A stretch of DNA of 64,000 nt from Streptomyces mirabilis (GTDB lineage Bacteria > Actinomycetota > Actinomycetes > Streptomycetales > Streptomycetaceae), in the NCBI RefSeq assembly GCF_018310535.1, contig NZ_CP074103.1, forward strand, positions 434,001 to 498,000, in the 5' to 3' direction. The notes beneath the pieces are model-generated. The model had not been told where the DNA came from. It was given only the letters and a program-made list of their open reading frames with translations, and made no database searches. Every line of letters starts with the position of its first letter. Position 1 is the first letter of the stretch. Made by a program: the position numbers and the translations under genes. Below, piece after piece: positions 53,377 to 62,519 of the stretch.

Positions 53377-55368
53377 ATGGGCCTGCACATTTCGCGGATC
53401 GAGATACGCAACTTCCGCAACTTCCGGCACCTGGTCATCGACGACTTCCCCGCCCACGCCGTAGTCGTCGGCGAGAACGGCGTCGGCAAGTCGAACCTGC
53501 TGGAAGCGATCCGCCTGGTCCTCGACCCGTCCATCTCCGACGCACGGCGCATGCTGCGCGAGGAAGACATCTGGGAAGGACACCCCGCGGGCCTGGCCGG
53601 CGGAGCCGAAGTGACCATCGTGGTCGAACTCCGAGGCTTCGACGACGACGCCGACGCCAAGAGCATTCTGTCCAGCGCCGCGGTGGACTTCGACCCCTAC
53701 GTAGCCCGGCTGACCTACCGCTTCGCCCCGCGGACGGAGGTGGCAACGGCCGATGGCTCCCGCGTGCAGCCGACCGGCCGGCCGCTGACCGCGAAGGACT
53801 ACGACGTCGTCGTCTTCGCCGGCGACCGCGAGACCAACGACGTGCGCGCCATCCGCCGCGAAGTTGCCCTGCGCGTCCTGCCGGCCCTGCGAGACGCCGA
53901 GGCAGACCTGCACAACTGGCGCCGCAGCCCTATGAGGGACCTCCTCGAACGGCTCCCCCTTGACCCGGTCAACCTGGAAGCCACCGCCTCGGCCATGGCC
54001 ACGGCAGTCGACCAGCTCACCAAGGACGACAACGTCGCCAAGCTGGAAGGACACCTGACGGACCGGCTCGGCGCGATGTTCGGGCCGCGCCTGGCGGTCC
54101 AACCCACCCTGGGGTTCGCCTCCTCCAAGCCGGACGAACTGATCCGCGCCGTACGCCTCTTCTTCGACACGGCACGCCGCAGAAGCATCTCCGACACCAG
54201 CCTGGGCAGCGCCAACGTCATCTACCTCGGCCTGCTGCTCGAAGCCCTCAGCCAGCAGCGAGACGACGAGGAATTCATCGCCACCCTCGTCGCCGTGGAG
54301 GAGCCCGAAGCCCACCTCCACGTCACCCTCCAGCGGCACCTCTTCGGGTACCTGCTGCGCAGCGGACCGTCGCTCGTCCTCACCACCCACAGTCCGCACA
54401 TCGCCGCCGTCGCCCCGGTCCGCTCCTTCATCGTGCTGCGCGCAACGGAGAACGGCACTACCGGTGCCACAACGTCCGCCCTCCCCGTCACCAGCGAGCA
54501 GGCCGCGGACCTGGAGCGCTACCTCGACGTCAGCCGCGCCGAGGTCCTCTTCGCCTCCGCCGTCGTCCTGGTCGAAGGACTGGCCGAGCTGTACATCCTC
54601 CCCGCCCTGGCCGAAGCCGCCGGCTTCGACCTCGACGCCTACGGCACCGTGGTGGCCAGCGTCCACGGCACCGACTTCAAGCCCTACCGGGCACTCCTCG
54701 GCCCGAAGGGCCTCGACACCCCCCACGTGGTCATCACCGACGGAGACGCCGCCCGCGACAAGCGCGGCCGACGGGAAGCCGGCCTCAAGCGAGGCGCGAA
54801 CCTCCACCCCGACGAAGCCCGCGGCAAGGCGCTCCGCGACCAGATTGCCCGCCTGCCGGAAACCGGCGCGGCCGACTACCAAACGACCCGCGATCCCCTC
54901 GCCTCAGAACTCCAGGACCACGGCGTCTACGTCGGCGCCCAGACCCTGGAGACCGACCTGTGCTCCATGTTCGGCGAGGAGATCATCCAAGCCTTCAAGG
55001 AGCTGAACGGCAACGCCACCGCGATCGACGACGTGAGCCGCGGGGTCGCCAACGAGCTGAACACGACGATCGACCCCGAGCTGCGGAAGAAGATGCTCAA
55101 GCGCATCGGCGACCTCGGCAAGGGCCGCTTCGCCCAGCGCCTCGCCGCGCACATCGCCCAGGTCGACCTGGACGCCCGGATCCGGTCCGAAGCCAACATC
55201 ACGGACGACCTTGTCCCCCTGGACGAGCACGCCCTGCGCCGCCTGGGCACGGCGTCCTACCTCTTCCTGGCCATGGAACGCATCAGCCGCGCGGCCCGCG
55301 GAACCTCACTACTCACCGGCCACACGGCGCCACAGGCCAACGGGCAGGGCAGCGATGCAGGTCAGTGA
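53377..55368 (+). CDS. gajA: OLD-family ATP-dependent endonuclease, GajA-like
   Basis: The 663-residue protein has an ABC-type ATPase with Walker A GENGVGKS (32-39), Walker B VAVEEPEAHLHV and a HSPH switch, followed by a TOPRIM nuclease with VEG (399-401) and DGD (455-457). This is the class 2 OLD architecture of GajA, the nuclease of Gabija anti-phage systems, which cleaves DNA when nucleotide levels fall. It overlaps the helicase gene by 14 bases. The length is somewhat above the usual ~580 residues. AAGGGG precedes the ATG by five bases. Confidence 0.85.
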   Translation: MGLHISRIEIRNFRNFRHLVIDDFPAHAVVVGENGVGKSNLLEAIRLVLDPSISDARRMLREEDIWEGHPAGLAGGAEVTIVVELRGFDDDADAKSILSSAAVDFDPYVARLTYRFAPRTEVATADGSRVQPTGRPLTAKDYDVVVFAGDRETNDVRAIRREVALRVLPALRDAEADLHNWRRSPMRDLLERLPLDPVNLEATASAMATAVDQLTKDDNVAKLEGHLTDRLGAMFGPRLAVQPTLGFASSKPDELIRAVRLFFDTARRRSISDTSLGSANVIYLGLLLEALSQQRDDEEFIATLVAVEEPEAHLHVTLQRHLFGYLLRSGPSLVLTTHSPHIAAVAPVRSFIVLRATENGTTGATTSALPVTSEQAADLERYLDVSRAEVLFASAVVLVEGLAELYILPALAEAAGFDLDAYGTVVASVHGTDFKPYRALLGPKGLDTPHVVITDGDAARDKRGRREAGLKRGANLHPDEARGKALRDQIARLPETGAADYQTTRDPLASELQDHGVYVGAQTLETDLCSMFGEEIIQAFKELNGNATAIDDVSRGVANELNTTIDPELRKKMLKRIGDLGKGRFAQRLAAHIAQVDLDARIRSEANITDDLVPLDEHALRRLGTASYLFLAMERISRAARGTSLLTGHTAPQANGQGSDAGQ

Positions 55369-57223
55369 CACCCTGCTCGCAGAGCTCGACAGTCTGCACC
55401 CCAGGCAGCGGACCGCCGTTCTCCACGACGGCAACGTCGTACTGCGGGCCGGGCCCGGAAGCGGGAAGACACGCACCCTCGTCGCCCGGATCGCCTACGT
55501 GCTCCAGACGCAGATCTCGGCCTTCCGCGGCGTGGCCTGCATCACCTACACCAACGCGGCGGCCGAGGAGATCCGCCGCCGCGTCCTGCGCAGCGGCGTG
55601 CGCGCCGAAGGGCGGATCACCTGCTCCACCGTGCACGCCTTTTGCCTGAACGAGATCCTCCGCGCCTTCGCACACCTGACCGGGCAGTCGGCACCTCAAG
55701 CAGGACAGGTCCTCAACAAGGCGGCCACCGAAGCGCTTCTGCAGCGGTGCTTCGACCAGGCCGGCATCGGCGAGGTCCTCGCCCAGCACCGCATGCCCCA
55801 GAGCACCCGGATTCGCCGGGCCCTGGCCTGCAACGAGGACCTGGACAGCTTCGACCCGCGGGAAGTCCAGGCGGCACGCCTCTACGAGGAACAGCTCATC
55901 CTCCGAGGCGAGATCGACTTCGAGGCCATGGTCACCCGGGCCGTGCACATCGTCAGGGAGCACGCACATGTCCGCGACCTCCTGCGCTCCCGCTTTCCCC
56001 ACCTCGTCGTCGACGAGTACCAGGACCTCGGCGGAGTCCTCCACGAACTCGTGCTCGCGCTGCGCGACCTGGCCGGCATCACCGTCTTCGCCGTCGGGGA
56101 CACCGACCAGTCTGTCTACGGATTCACCGGAGCCGACGCCAAGTACCTGACCGAGCTGGCAGGCCGAGCGGACTTCCGCGATCTCGAACTCGAGGTCAAC
56201 TACCGCAGCGGCCAGGACATCATCACCGCCGCCGAAGCCGCCCTCGGCCTTTCCCGAGGCCGCCTCGCCCGCGAAGGGGCACCCCCAGGCGACGTCAACC
56301 TCGAACAGGTCGAGGGAGGGCTCGCGGACCACGCCCGAGTGACCTGCGACCTGGTCGAACAGGCGCAGAACAAGGGCATCAGCCCCGAGCGGATCGCCAT
56401 CCTCTACCCCGCTCGCGGTCGCCTGCTCGACGAAGTCCGCAGCGAGCTCACCCGACGCGAGCTGGACTTCCGGCACGAAGGTGACGACAAGCTCCCCGCC
56501 GGCAGCCTTTCCCGCTTCGTCCAGCGGTGCGCCAGCCGCGCCGTCACCAACTACCAGATCCACACCGCATCCGGCGCCGATCGCGCCGACATGCTGCGCC
56601 GTACGCAGGCGCCGTCACTTGCCTCCCTGGCCCGCGCCTTCACCACGCTGCGTACCGAGGCCCAGCTCGCCCCGTCCCCCTCGCGGCTCTTCGTGCCCAG
56701 GGCTCTGCAACTGTGCCTCGACCCCGAGGAGCTCTACCCAGCCGAAGCCCCTGCCCTCGCCTGGCTGGAGCAGCTGCGCGCCGGCTTGGCTCTTGACGAG
56801 ATAGCCGCGGGACACCCCGACCAGGACAACACGAGCAGCCTCGACCGCATGGCCGACCTGTGCAGGTCCAAGGACTTTCTGCTGCAGGACCTCGCGCGCG
56901 GCGAGGAAGTCATCGGGAAGGTACTGCTCGCCACCTACCACGCAGCCAAGGGCCGAGAGTTCGACACCGTGATCCTGCCGGGCCTCCTCCAGGGCATCAT
57001 TCCGCGTGATGTCCCGAGCGGGAAGCAGTGGCGGAAACCCACGGAGACGGAGCTCGCGGAGCAGAGGCGCACCTTCTACGTCGCCCTCACCCGTGCCGAG
57101 TCGACCGTGACCATGATCGTCGGCCCCGGGTACGAGACCAGGAACGGATACTGGATGTCGTTGGGGCCCTCAGCCTTCGTGATCGAGATGGCGCGGCGGC
57201 TCTTCCCCGACGAACAGACCTGA
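55355..57223 (+). CDS. gajB: UvrD-type helicase, GajB-like partner
   Basis: The 622-residue protein has SF1 motifs: Walker A AGPGSGKT (32-39), VVDEYQD, GDTDQSVYGF, and near the end VALTRAE. It is the second gene of the OLD-UvrD pair and starts inside the end of the nuclease gene, as in Gabija operons. GajB acts with GajA in anti-phage defence. It is longer than the typical ~490 residues, with an extra helical stretch after about residue 370. Confidence 0.83.
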   Translation: MQVSDTLLAELDSLHPRQRTAVLHDGNVVLRAGPGSGKTRTLVARIAYVLQTQISAFRGVACITYTNAAAEEIRRRVLRSGVRAEGRITCSTVHAFCLNEILRAFAHLTGQSAPQAGQVLNKAATEALLQRCFDQAGIGEVLAQHRMPQSTRIRRALACNEDLDSFDPREVQAARLYEEQLILRGEIDFEAMVTRAVHIVREHAHVRDLLRSRFPHLVVDEYQDLGGVLHELVLALRDLAGITVFAVGDTDQSVYGFTGADAKYLTELAGRADFRDLELEVNYRSGQDIITAAEAALGLSRGRLAREGAPPGDVNLEQVEGGLADHARVTCDLVEQAQNKGISPERIAILYPARGRLLDEVRSELTRRELDFRHEGDDKLPAGSLSRFVQRCASRAVTNYQIHTASGADRADMLRRTQAPSLASLARAFTTLRTEAQLAPSPSRLFVPRALQLCLDPEELYPAEAPALAWLEQLRAGLALDEIAAGHPDQDNTSSLDRMADLCRSKDFLLQDLARGEEVIGKVLLATYHAAKGREFDTVILPGLLQGIIPRDVPSGKQWRKPTETELAEQRRTFYVALTRAESTVTMIVGPGYETRNGYWMSLGPSAFVIEMARRLFPDEQT

Positions 57224-57280
57224 CCAGGCGGCCGTCCCCGGCCCCGTCCGACGCTCCGGCATCCGACTACGGTGATCACC

Positions 57281-58159
57281 ATGACACTGGGGGAGATGCT
57301 GCAACGCCACGCCGGGCAGGCCATGGTGGCGACGGCGATCATCAGCGAGGCCGTCATGACACAGCTGCGCGGACCGGCGGCCGGCATCGCCGTCGGCGTG
57401 GCGGCGGCGGCCGGCGGACTGTGGGCGGTGCAGGGCCGCGCCCGGCAGAAGTCGGCGATCGCCATGGGGCCGTCAGCCCAGGCGTTGACCTGGCAGGCCC
57501 ACGCAAGCCGCAAGCCCGACCCGTCCGACAGCGACACGTACCGCCACATCGCCACCCGGATGCGGCAGACCACCGAGCACGTACGCCGCACCACTGCCGA
57601 GCGCGGACTGAAGAAGGTCACCCTGGCCACTTCCAGCGAGACCGGCAGCTGGGCCGACGCCCGCTCCACCGGCCACGGCCGCCGAGGCCACGTGTGGCTC
57701 GGCATGCGGTGGCTCCACCCCCGACACACCAACCACCTCCCCGCGGTCCTGGAGCACGAACTCGCCCACCTCCAGCGCCGCGACACCGGCAAGCGCATCG
57801 CCGCCGAGTCCGCCGCCGTCGCGGTGGCTGGCCTGGCCGCGGGCCTGCTGCCCCTGCCCGCCTTCGCCCTGACCGCAGCCGCCGCCTGGGCGCTGAACAC
57901 CCTGTTCTTCTGGTGGGGCGAACTCGCCTGCGACCTCGCAGCCGCCCGCGTCTGCGGCCGGACCGCCGTAGCCGACATGTGGCGCGAGGACCTCGAACGT
58001 GACCGCGCCCGCACCGTACTGCCCCGGATCTGGGTGACGGTGCGGGGCCTGCGCACGCACCCGCCACTGCGCCTGCGGATCCTGTGCGCCGAACACGTCC
58101 CGTTGCCCGACGCACGCGGGCAGGCCGTGCACCCACTGCACACGCCGGCCGCCAGTTGA
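57281..58159 (+). CDS. M48-type membrane metallopeptidase
   Basis: The 292-residue protein contains HELAH (159-163), followed by two hydrophobic helices and GELACDLAAAR, which supplies the third zinc ligand. This is the M48 pattern of HtpX/BlaR-like peptidases. An N-terminal hydrophobic region also suggests membrane attachment. TACGGT (57268-57273) lies seven bases before the ATG, a leaderless promoter. The substrate is unknown. Confidence 0.8.
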   Translation: MTLGEMLQRHAGQAMVATAIISEAVMTQLRGPAAGIAVGVAAAAGGLWAVQGRARQKSAIAMGPSAQALTWQAHASRKPDPSDSDTYRHIATRMRQTTEHVRRTTAERGLKKVTLATSSETGSWADARSTGHGRRGHVWLGMRWLHPRHTNHLPAVLEHELAHLQRRDTGKRIAAESAAVAVAGLAAGLLPLPAFALTAAAAWALNTLFFWWGELACDLAAARVCGRTAVADMWREDLERDRARTVLPRIWVTVRGLRTHPPLRLRILCAEHVPLPDARGQAVHPLHTPAAS

Positions 58160-58276
58160 TCCGACCTCCTCGCCCACTGCTTCCCGTCCACGAACCCGCG
58201 CTGCGCGCCGACGCGTGATGGGATTCCCCGATATGTGCGATAAGCGGCCGGTTGGCGCGGTACTTTGTCGAGCAGT

Positions 58277-58317
58277 CCCCCTGGACGCCGCGTCCCCCCG
58301 TGCGCTGCGTCCGGGGG
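58277..58317. terminator. Imperfect hairpin between convergent genes
   Basis: About ten paired bases (58277-58288 with 58307-58317, one bulge) lie in the 255-base gap between the peptidase gene and the convergent 472-residue gene. Confidence 0.35.
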
Positions 58318-58414
58318 TGTACTCCGCCGGTTCAGGCGTGATCAGCCGCCCTCCGGCCGCGGCAACCCGCTCTCGCGACCGTCTGGCGCGACCGGCTCTC
58401 TCTTTCACATGAGA

Positions 58415-59833
58415 TCACCGGCTCGCAGCGCCGGGGTTCGGGATCCGGTAGACCGGGGTGGCGGGTGCGAGGGGGAGGTCGGCGCGGACCCGCGCGCGGA
58501 GGAAGAACCGGCGCTCACGAGTGAACGTGACGCCCTCGACCGCACCGTCCTTGTAGACCGGCCCGACGAGCCGCCCGTCACTGTCGCGGATCCCGATCCG
58601 CACTCCGGGCTTCCAGTGCGCCCGCCGCCACGTGCCGACGACGAGCGGCCCCCGCGAGCCGGTTGGCGCCGTGCGCTGCTCGGGCGGTCCCTCGGGCGGA
58701 GGGGTGAAGTCCAGGACACGGACCCCATGGAAGCCGCCAGCCCGCCCGGCCTCGCTCGTGGCGATCCTGCCCAAGGAGCTGCGCGACGTGGGGCGCGGAC
58801 CGGGGTCCGGCAGAGCGGGCGGCTGCGTCCATCGGGCGAACGCCAACTGCGCGGCATACCCGTACAGCACGCGGCCGCCGCCGTGGTCGCCGTACGCGGT
58901 CGGCTGCAGCACCTGGCATCGCTTCCCCGTCGCGTCGAGGGAGGAGATGAGCAGGAACCCGGACGTCGTGTCCAGCCGGCCATCGGGCTGGGAGGCGAGC
59001 AGGCCGCCGAGGATGACTGGCTCCAGTCCCACGCACACGCCGTCCTCGATCAGCGCGGCGAGCTCGTCGTCGTCGGCTTGGGCCGCGCGCAGGGGGACGG
59101 CGTCGTGCGTGATGAGGGACCAGGGGGCCGGCAGTCGCAGAGCGTCCCGGGTCGGTTCGTCCAGCGGGGCGGTGGTGACCACGTCCAGGGCGAGCGGGGC
59201 GGGGACCATGTGCACGGCGGCCAGGTAGGCGGCGGTGCCGGTCAGGGCGCGCAGCCACCGCACGGCTCGCTCCTGTTGCACGGTGTAGGTGCTGGTGCGG
59301 AAATCCTGCTCGTCCAGCAGACCGGACCGCAGCGCGCCGACGTCCGCGGGCACCAGGCCGGACAGGTCCGAGGGCAGGCGGCGATGGATTTGGGCGAAGC
59401 GCCGCTCGAGCTCCCACTGCTCCCGCTGGGTCGCCAGTGCGGCCGCGGCGACGTCGATGATGACGTCGTCCGGCCCGCACAGCGCGAGGACTGCCTTGGA
59501 CTCGTGAGGAGCCAGCTCCCAGTCGATGGCGTGCTCGTTCGCGAGTCGTTGTGCCTCTCCGCACTCGGCGACCACTCGCTTCCATAGCACCGCCAGCTGC
59601 TCGTCCCAGGATCCCGATCTGCCGGGCCCAGCGCCGGGACCGAGAAGGAACTCCTTCCAGGCGCCCGAGGTCAGGGCGGTGAAGGTGAGGCCGCTGTCAC
59701 GCGTAGCCGGGGCGGCCGGTTGCGCGAAGGCCGTGTCGAGGAGGTTCCGAACGCTCATGCCCTGGTCAACGATGGTGCTCGGTTCGAAGGCACTCATGTC
59801 CGCGCCTTGCGGTGGCCGCCTGGGGTTGGTCAC
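58415..59833 (-). CDS. Unrecognised 472-residue protein
   Basis: I recognise no family. The chain is mixed helical and beta with no membrane segments. The start GTG at 59833 overlaps the previous stop as GTGA, and an ATG lies 36 bases further in. It forms a coupled pair with the small gene upstream. Confidence 0.65.
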   Translation of the reverse strand: MTNPRRPPQGADMSAFEPSTIVDQGMSVRNLLDTAFAQPAAPATRDSGLTFTALTSGAWKEFLLGPGAGPGRSGSWDEQLAVLWKRVVAECGEAQRLANEHAIDWELAPHESKAVLALCGPDDVIIDVAAAALATQREQWELERRFAQIHRRLPSDLSGLVPADVGALRSGLLDEQDFRTSTYTVQQERAVRWLRALTGTAAYLAAVHMVPAPLALDVVTTAPLDEPTRDALRLPAPWSLITHDAVPLRAAQADDDELAALIEDGVCVGLEPVILGGLLASQPDGRLDTTSGFLLISSLDATGKRCQVLQPTAYGDHGGGRVLYGYAAQLAFARWTQPPALPDPGPRPTSRSSLGRIATSEAGRAGGFHGVRVLDFTPPPEGPPEQRTAPTGSRGPLVVGTWRRAHWKPGVRIGIRDSDGRLVGPVYKDGAVEGVTFTRERRFFLRARVRADLPLAPATPVYRIPNPGAASR

Positions 59834-60150
59834 TCCTCGGCTTGCTGCTGGGCCTCTTCGAGGGCACGCAGCGCGGCCTGACGAGTCTGCTCGATACGGG
59901 CAGGATCCCGCGGCGTTTGGTCCTCTTCGGCTCCCGCGCCGCCGTCAGCCGCCGCCATCATGGCGTCGAGGGCCTTGCGCCGCGCGGCCGCACTCAGTGG
60001 CGGCCGCCGGCCGCGCAGCGCCCCGATCGTCATCAGCGTCAGCACGTCGTCGCTCGTGGTGGGCCGCATGCGGCCTTCGAGAAGTTCGTCCAGCCGCCAG
60101 CTGTCCGCGATCTCTTCCCACGTCACGTCCGGCGTTGCTTCCTCGCTCAT
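59830..60150 (-). CDS. Unrecognised 106-residue helical protein
   Basis: The protein is acidic with a short N-terminal helix (WEEIADSWRLDELLEG) and a long C-terminal Ala/Glu/Gln helix. GGGG lies seven to nine bases before the ATG at 60150. It is coupled to the 472-residue gene by GTGA. Function unknown. Confidence 0.6.
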   Translation of the reverse strand: MSEEATPDVTWEEIADSWRLDELLEGRMRPTTSDDVLTLMTIGALRGRRPPLSAAARRKALDAMMAAADGGAGAEEDQTPRDPARIEQTRQAALRALEEAQQQAEE

Positions 60151-60214
60151 GCGTTTCCCCACCCCAAAACGAACGTCACCGCTTCCGGTCTGCCGAAATC
60201 CCCGACCGGCGTGC

Positions 60215-60916
60215 TCACACGCTGCGCATGACCGCCACGACCTTGCCGAGGATGGACGCCGCGTCGCCGCAGATGGGCTCGAAGGCGTCGTTCTCCGGCA
60301 TGAGCCACACCCTCGGGCCCTCCCGCTTGAGTCGCTTGACCGTCGCCTCGCCGTCGATCATGGCGGCGACGATCTCGCCGTTCTCGGCGTCCGGCTGCAC
60401 CCTGACGGCGACTGTGTCGCCGTCCATGATGTGCGCCTTGATCATCGACTCGCCGCTGACCGTGAGCGCGAACACCTGCCCGCTGCCGACGAGTTGCCTC
60501 GGCAGCGCGAGCACATCCTCGACCTGCTCGTCGGCGGTGATGGGAACGCCGGCGGCGATGCGGCCGACGAGGGGGGTGTGGACTACCGAGGAGTCGGACA
60601 CCGCGCCTTCGGGGCCCGTCTCCACGGCGGGGCCGCCCTCGGGGCTGGCTGTCGTGGTGGGGACGTAGGCGCGAGGACGCTTCGGGTCCTGTCGCAGGAC
60701 GCCCTTCTTCACCAGAGCGCCGATCTGATGCGCGACGGACGAGGTGCTGGAGAGCCCGGCGGCCTGGCCCAGCTCCCGCATCGACGGCGGGTATCCGCGG
60801 TCCCTGATGCTGGACCGGATGGCGTCGACGATCCTGTGCTGCCGGTCGGTCAGTCCGTCCTCCCGGGTCACGATGCCCGGAGGGCGCCCGACGTACCGAG
60901 ACGTTGTGGCCTCCAT
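60215..60916 (-). CDS. lexA: LexA-family SOS repressor
   Basis: The 233-residue protein has a LexA winged-helix (PPSMRELGQAAGLSSTSSVA, about 43-62) and a full S24 peptidase domain: Ala122-Gly123 cleavage site in GRIAAGVP, Ser157 in GESM and Lys194 in ATVKRL. LexA represses DNA-damage genes and cleaves itself with RecA help. GGGGGACATC precedes the ATG. I do not see the actinobacterial SOS box in its own upstream region. A plasmid-borne paralogue is likely. Confidence 0.9.
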   Translation of the reverse strand: MEATTSRYVGRPPGIVTREDGLTDRQHRIVDAIRSSIRDRGYPPSMRELGQAAGLSSTSSVAHQIGALVKKGVLRQDPKRPRAYVPTTTASPEGGPAVETGPEGAVSDSSVVHTPLVGRIAAGVPITADEQVEDVLALPRQLVGSGQVFALTVSGESMIKAHIMDGDTVAVRVQPDAENGEIVAAMIDGEATVKRLKREGPRVWLMPENDAFEPICGDAASILGKVVAVMRSV

Positions 60917-61066
60917 GATGTCCCCCTTCGTGCTCTTACAGGTACGAACCGTAACCCGAGATTCCGGGAAAGGGCACAGGTATTCGACCTGTCTTCCCTG
61001 GCCAGGCGGCCGCGGGGGCCAGCCCAGAGCCCGGAGCGGAGAGTGGTGCTGCGTACGGTTACGCCC

Positions 61067-61843
61067 ATGACATTGCCGCTGGAAGACGATTCGAGGCCGC
61101 CCTATCTCCAGGCGGCCGAGGTGCTGCGCGCCGGGATCCAGACCGGGGAGTACGCCCGCGGGAGCCGACTGCCGTCGGCGCGGGTACTTCAGGCGCGGTT
61201 CGGAGTCTCCAGCTCGACGGTGCAAAACGCGCTGCGGGTCTTGAAGCAGGAAGGCATCGTCTACTCCGTGCTCGGGCGGGGCAGCTACGTCAGCACCACA
61301 CACCCCGGCCTCCCGCCGGCGCCCCGGACGGAGTCCTCCCCCGTCGCCAACGACGTGATCGACGAGGAACACGACCCCAGACCCCCCTACGTCCGTACGG
61401 CAGACCTGCTCAGGGAGGAGATTCGGTCCGGCAGCTTCGAACCGGGCGGGCGGCTTCCCTCCGCGCGCGAACTCCAAGACCGCTTCGGGATCGCCAACTC
61501 GACCGCACAGAACGCGGTGCGCGTGCTCAAACGCGAGGGCCTGGTCTACGCGGTCAAGGGCAAGGGCGTGTTCATCCGCCGCTCCGCACAGCAGGACGCG
61601 CCCCACCCGGGTGAGACGGACCATTCAGCACAGCCTGGCTTTCACGCGCGACCGCGAACCGATGAAGAACTCGCCGCAGACCTGGCCGCCGCCGAGCAAC
61701 GTCTCGCGCGCGCCGCCGACGCCTACACCGCGGCTGGTGCCCAGCTCGACGCCCTCACCCGCGAGGCCCTGCGCCGCGGCATGCCCATGCCGACCGCAGC
61801 GCGACCGGGTTCGCAACCCCTCTCACCCCGCGTCGGGGTCTGA
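61067..61843 (+). CDS. GntR-family regulator with two tandem DNA-binding domains
   Basis: The 258-residue protein contains two full GntR winged-helix domains (about residues 11-75 and 103-170), each with the pattern RPPY ... LR ... G ... LPSAR.LQ.RFG ... STVQNALRVLK.EG. A helical C-terminal tail follows instead of a ligand-binding domain. TACGGT seven bases before the ATG suggests a leaderless transcript, divergent from lexA. It could recognise a direct or inverted repeat as a single chain. Confidence 0.85.
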   Translation: MTLPLEDDSRPPYLQAAEVLRAGIQTGEYARGSRLPSARVLQARFGVSSSTVQNALRVLKQEGIVYSVLGRGSYVSTTHPGLPPAPRTESSPVANDVIDEEHDPRPPYVRTADLLREEIRSGSFEPGGRLPSARELQDRFGIANSTAQNAVRVLKREGLVYAVKGKGVFIRRSAQQDAPHPGETDHSAQPGFHARPRTDEELAADLAAAEQRLARAADAYTAAGAQLDALTREALRRGMPMPTAARPGSQPLSPRVGV

Positions 61844-61898
61844 CCCGAGAGCAGCCGATTCGCGGTTCCTGCCCCGATGGGGCCCCTGACGGAGAACG

Positions 61899-62252
61899 AT
61901 GGGGATCGTGATGCACGGGGAAGGAACCACGCCGCCGCTCGACCGCACCGACTGCCTCATGGCCTTGGAGGCTGCCCTCCGGTGGTGGGGAGCCGATGTG
62001 CCGGAGGACCCAGGAGCGGGTGAGCTGGCACAGCTGCTGGACGAGATCGTAGAACGCCTGAGCGGGGGGCGGAGTACCGAGCAGGCGCGATCGGCCGCCG
62101 AGCTCCTGGCCCAGGCGGCTGAGGCACTGAGGGCGGCGGCCCGGCTCGGCGGCCTCCTTCCGGCGATCTCGTTGTGGCACCTCAGGACCGCGCTCCGACA
62201 AGAAGCCGTCGCCCGCGGCCAACTCGCCGAGCTGGCCGCGTCCCCCCTGTAA
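61899..62252 (+). CDS. Unrecognised 117-residue protein
   Basis: The protein is helical and Ala/Leu/Glu-rich after residue 20, with no family or membrane signal. GGAG lies four bases before the ATG. It follows the GntR gene by 55 bases. Confidence 0.55.
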   Translation: MGIVMHGEGTTPPLDRTDCLMALEAALRWWGADVPEDPGAGELAQLLDEIVERLSGGRSTEQARSAAELLAQAAEALRAAARLGGLLPAISLWHLRTALRQEAVARGQLAELAASPL

Positions 62253-62294
62253 CCCGCACCCCGCACCCCGCACCCCGCACCCCGCACCCCGCAC
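62253..62294. repeat. 7-base tandem repeat, six copies
   Basis: Six exact copies of CCCGCAC start directly after the preceding stop codon. It is a simple sequence repeat, possibly prone to copy-number change. Confidence 0.9.
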
Positions 62295-62519
62295 CGGCGA
62301 ACGGCGTGGCGCCCCCATCGAGCCGGGCCCGACGACTACAGTCGCGCCGTGCGGCATCGGTCTGCTGCTCCTCACGCGAACCTCGGCCCGCTGGTTCAAG
62401 GCGTAGGCGAAGAAGCACGGCTTCGATCAGCTGCACCCCACCGACCGCAACACCGCACACCAGTGCCTGTTCCTCACGCTCCGCGGGCCGACGGAGCTGA
62501 GCGAAAGGTGCCTGAAGCC

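Noticed and set aside
60917..61066. SOS box in the lexA-gntR gap.
   Set aside because: CGAACCGTAACC is near the lexA start but the second half does not match the inverted repeat CGAAC-N4-GTTCG.
62253..62294. Tandem 7-base repeat considered as CRISPR or iteron array.
   Set aside because: Simple repeat with no spacers and no replication gene near.
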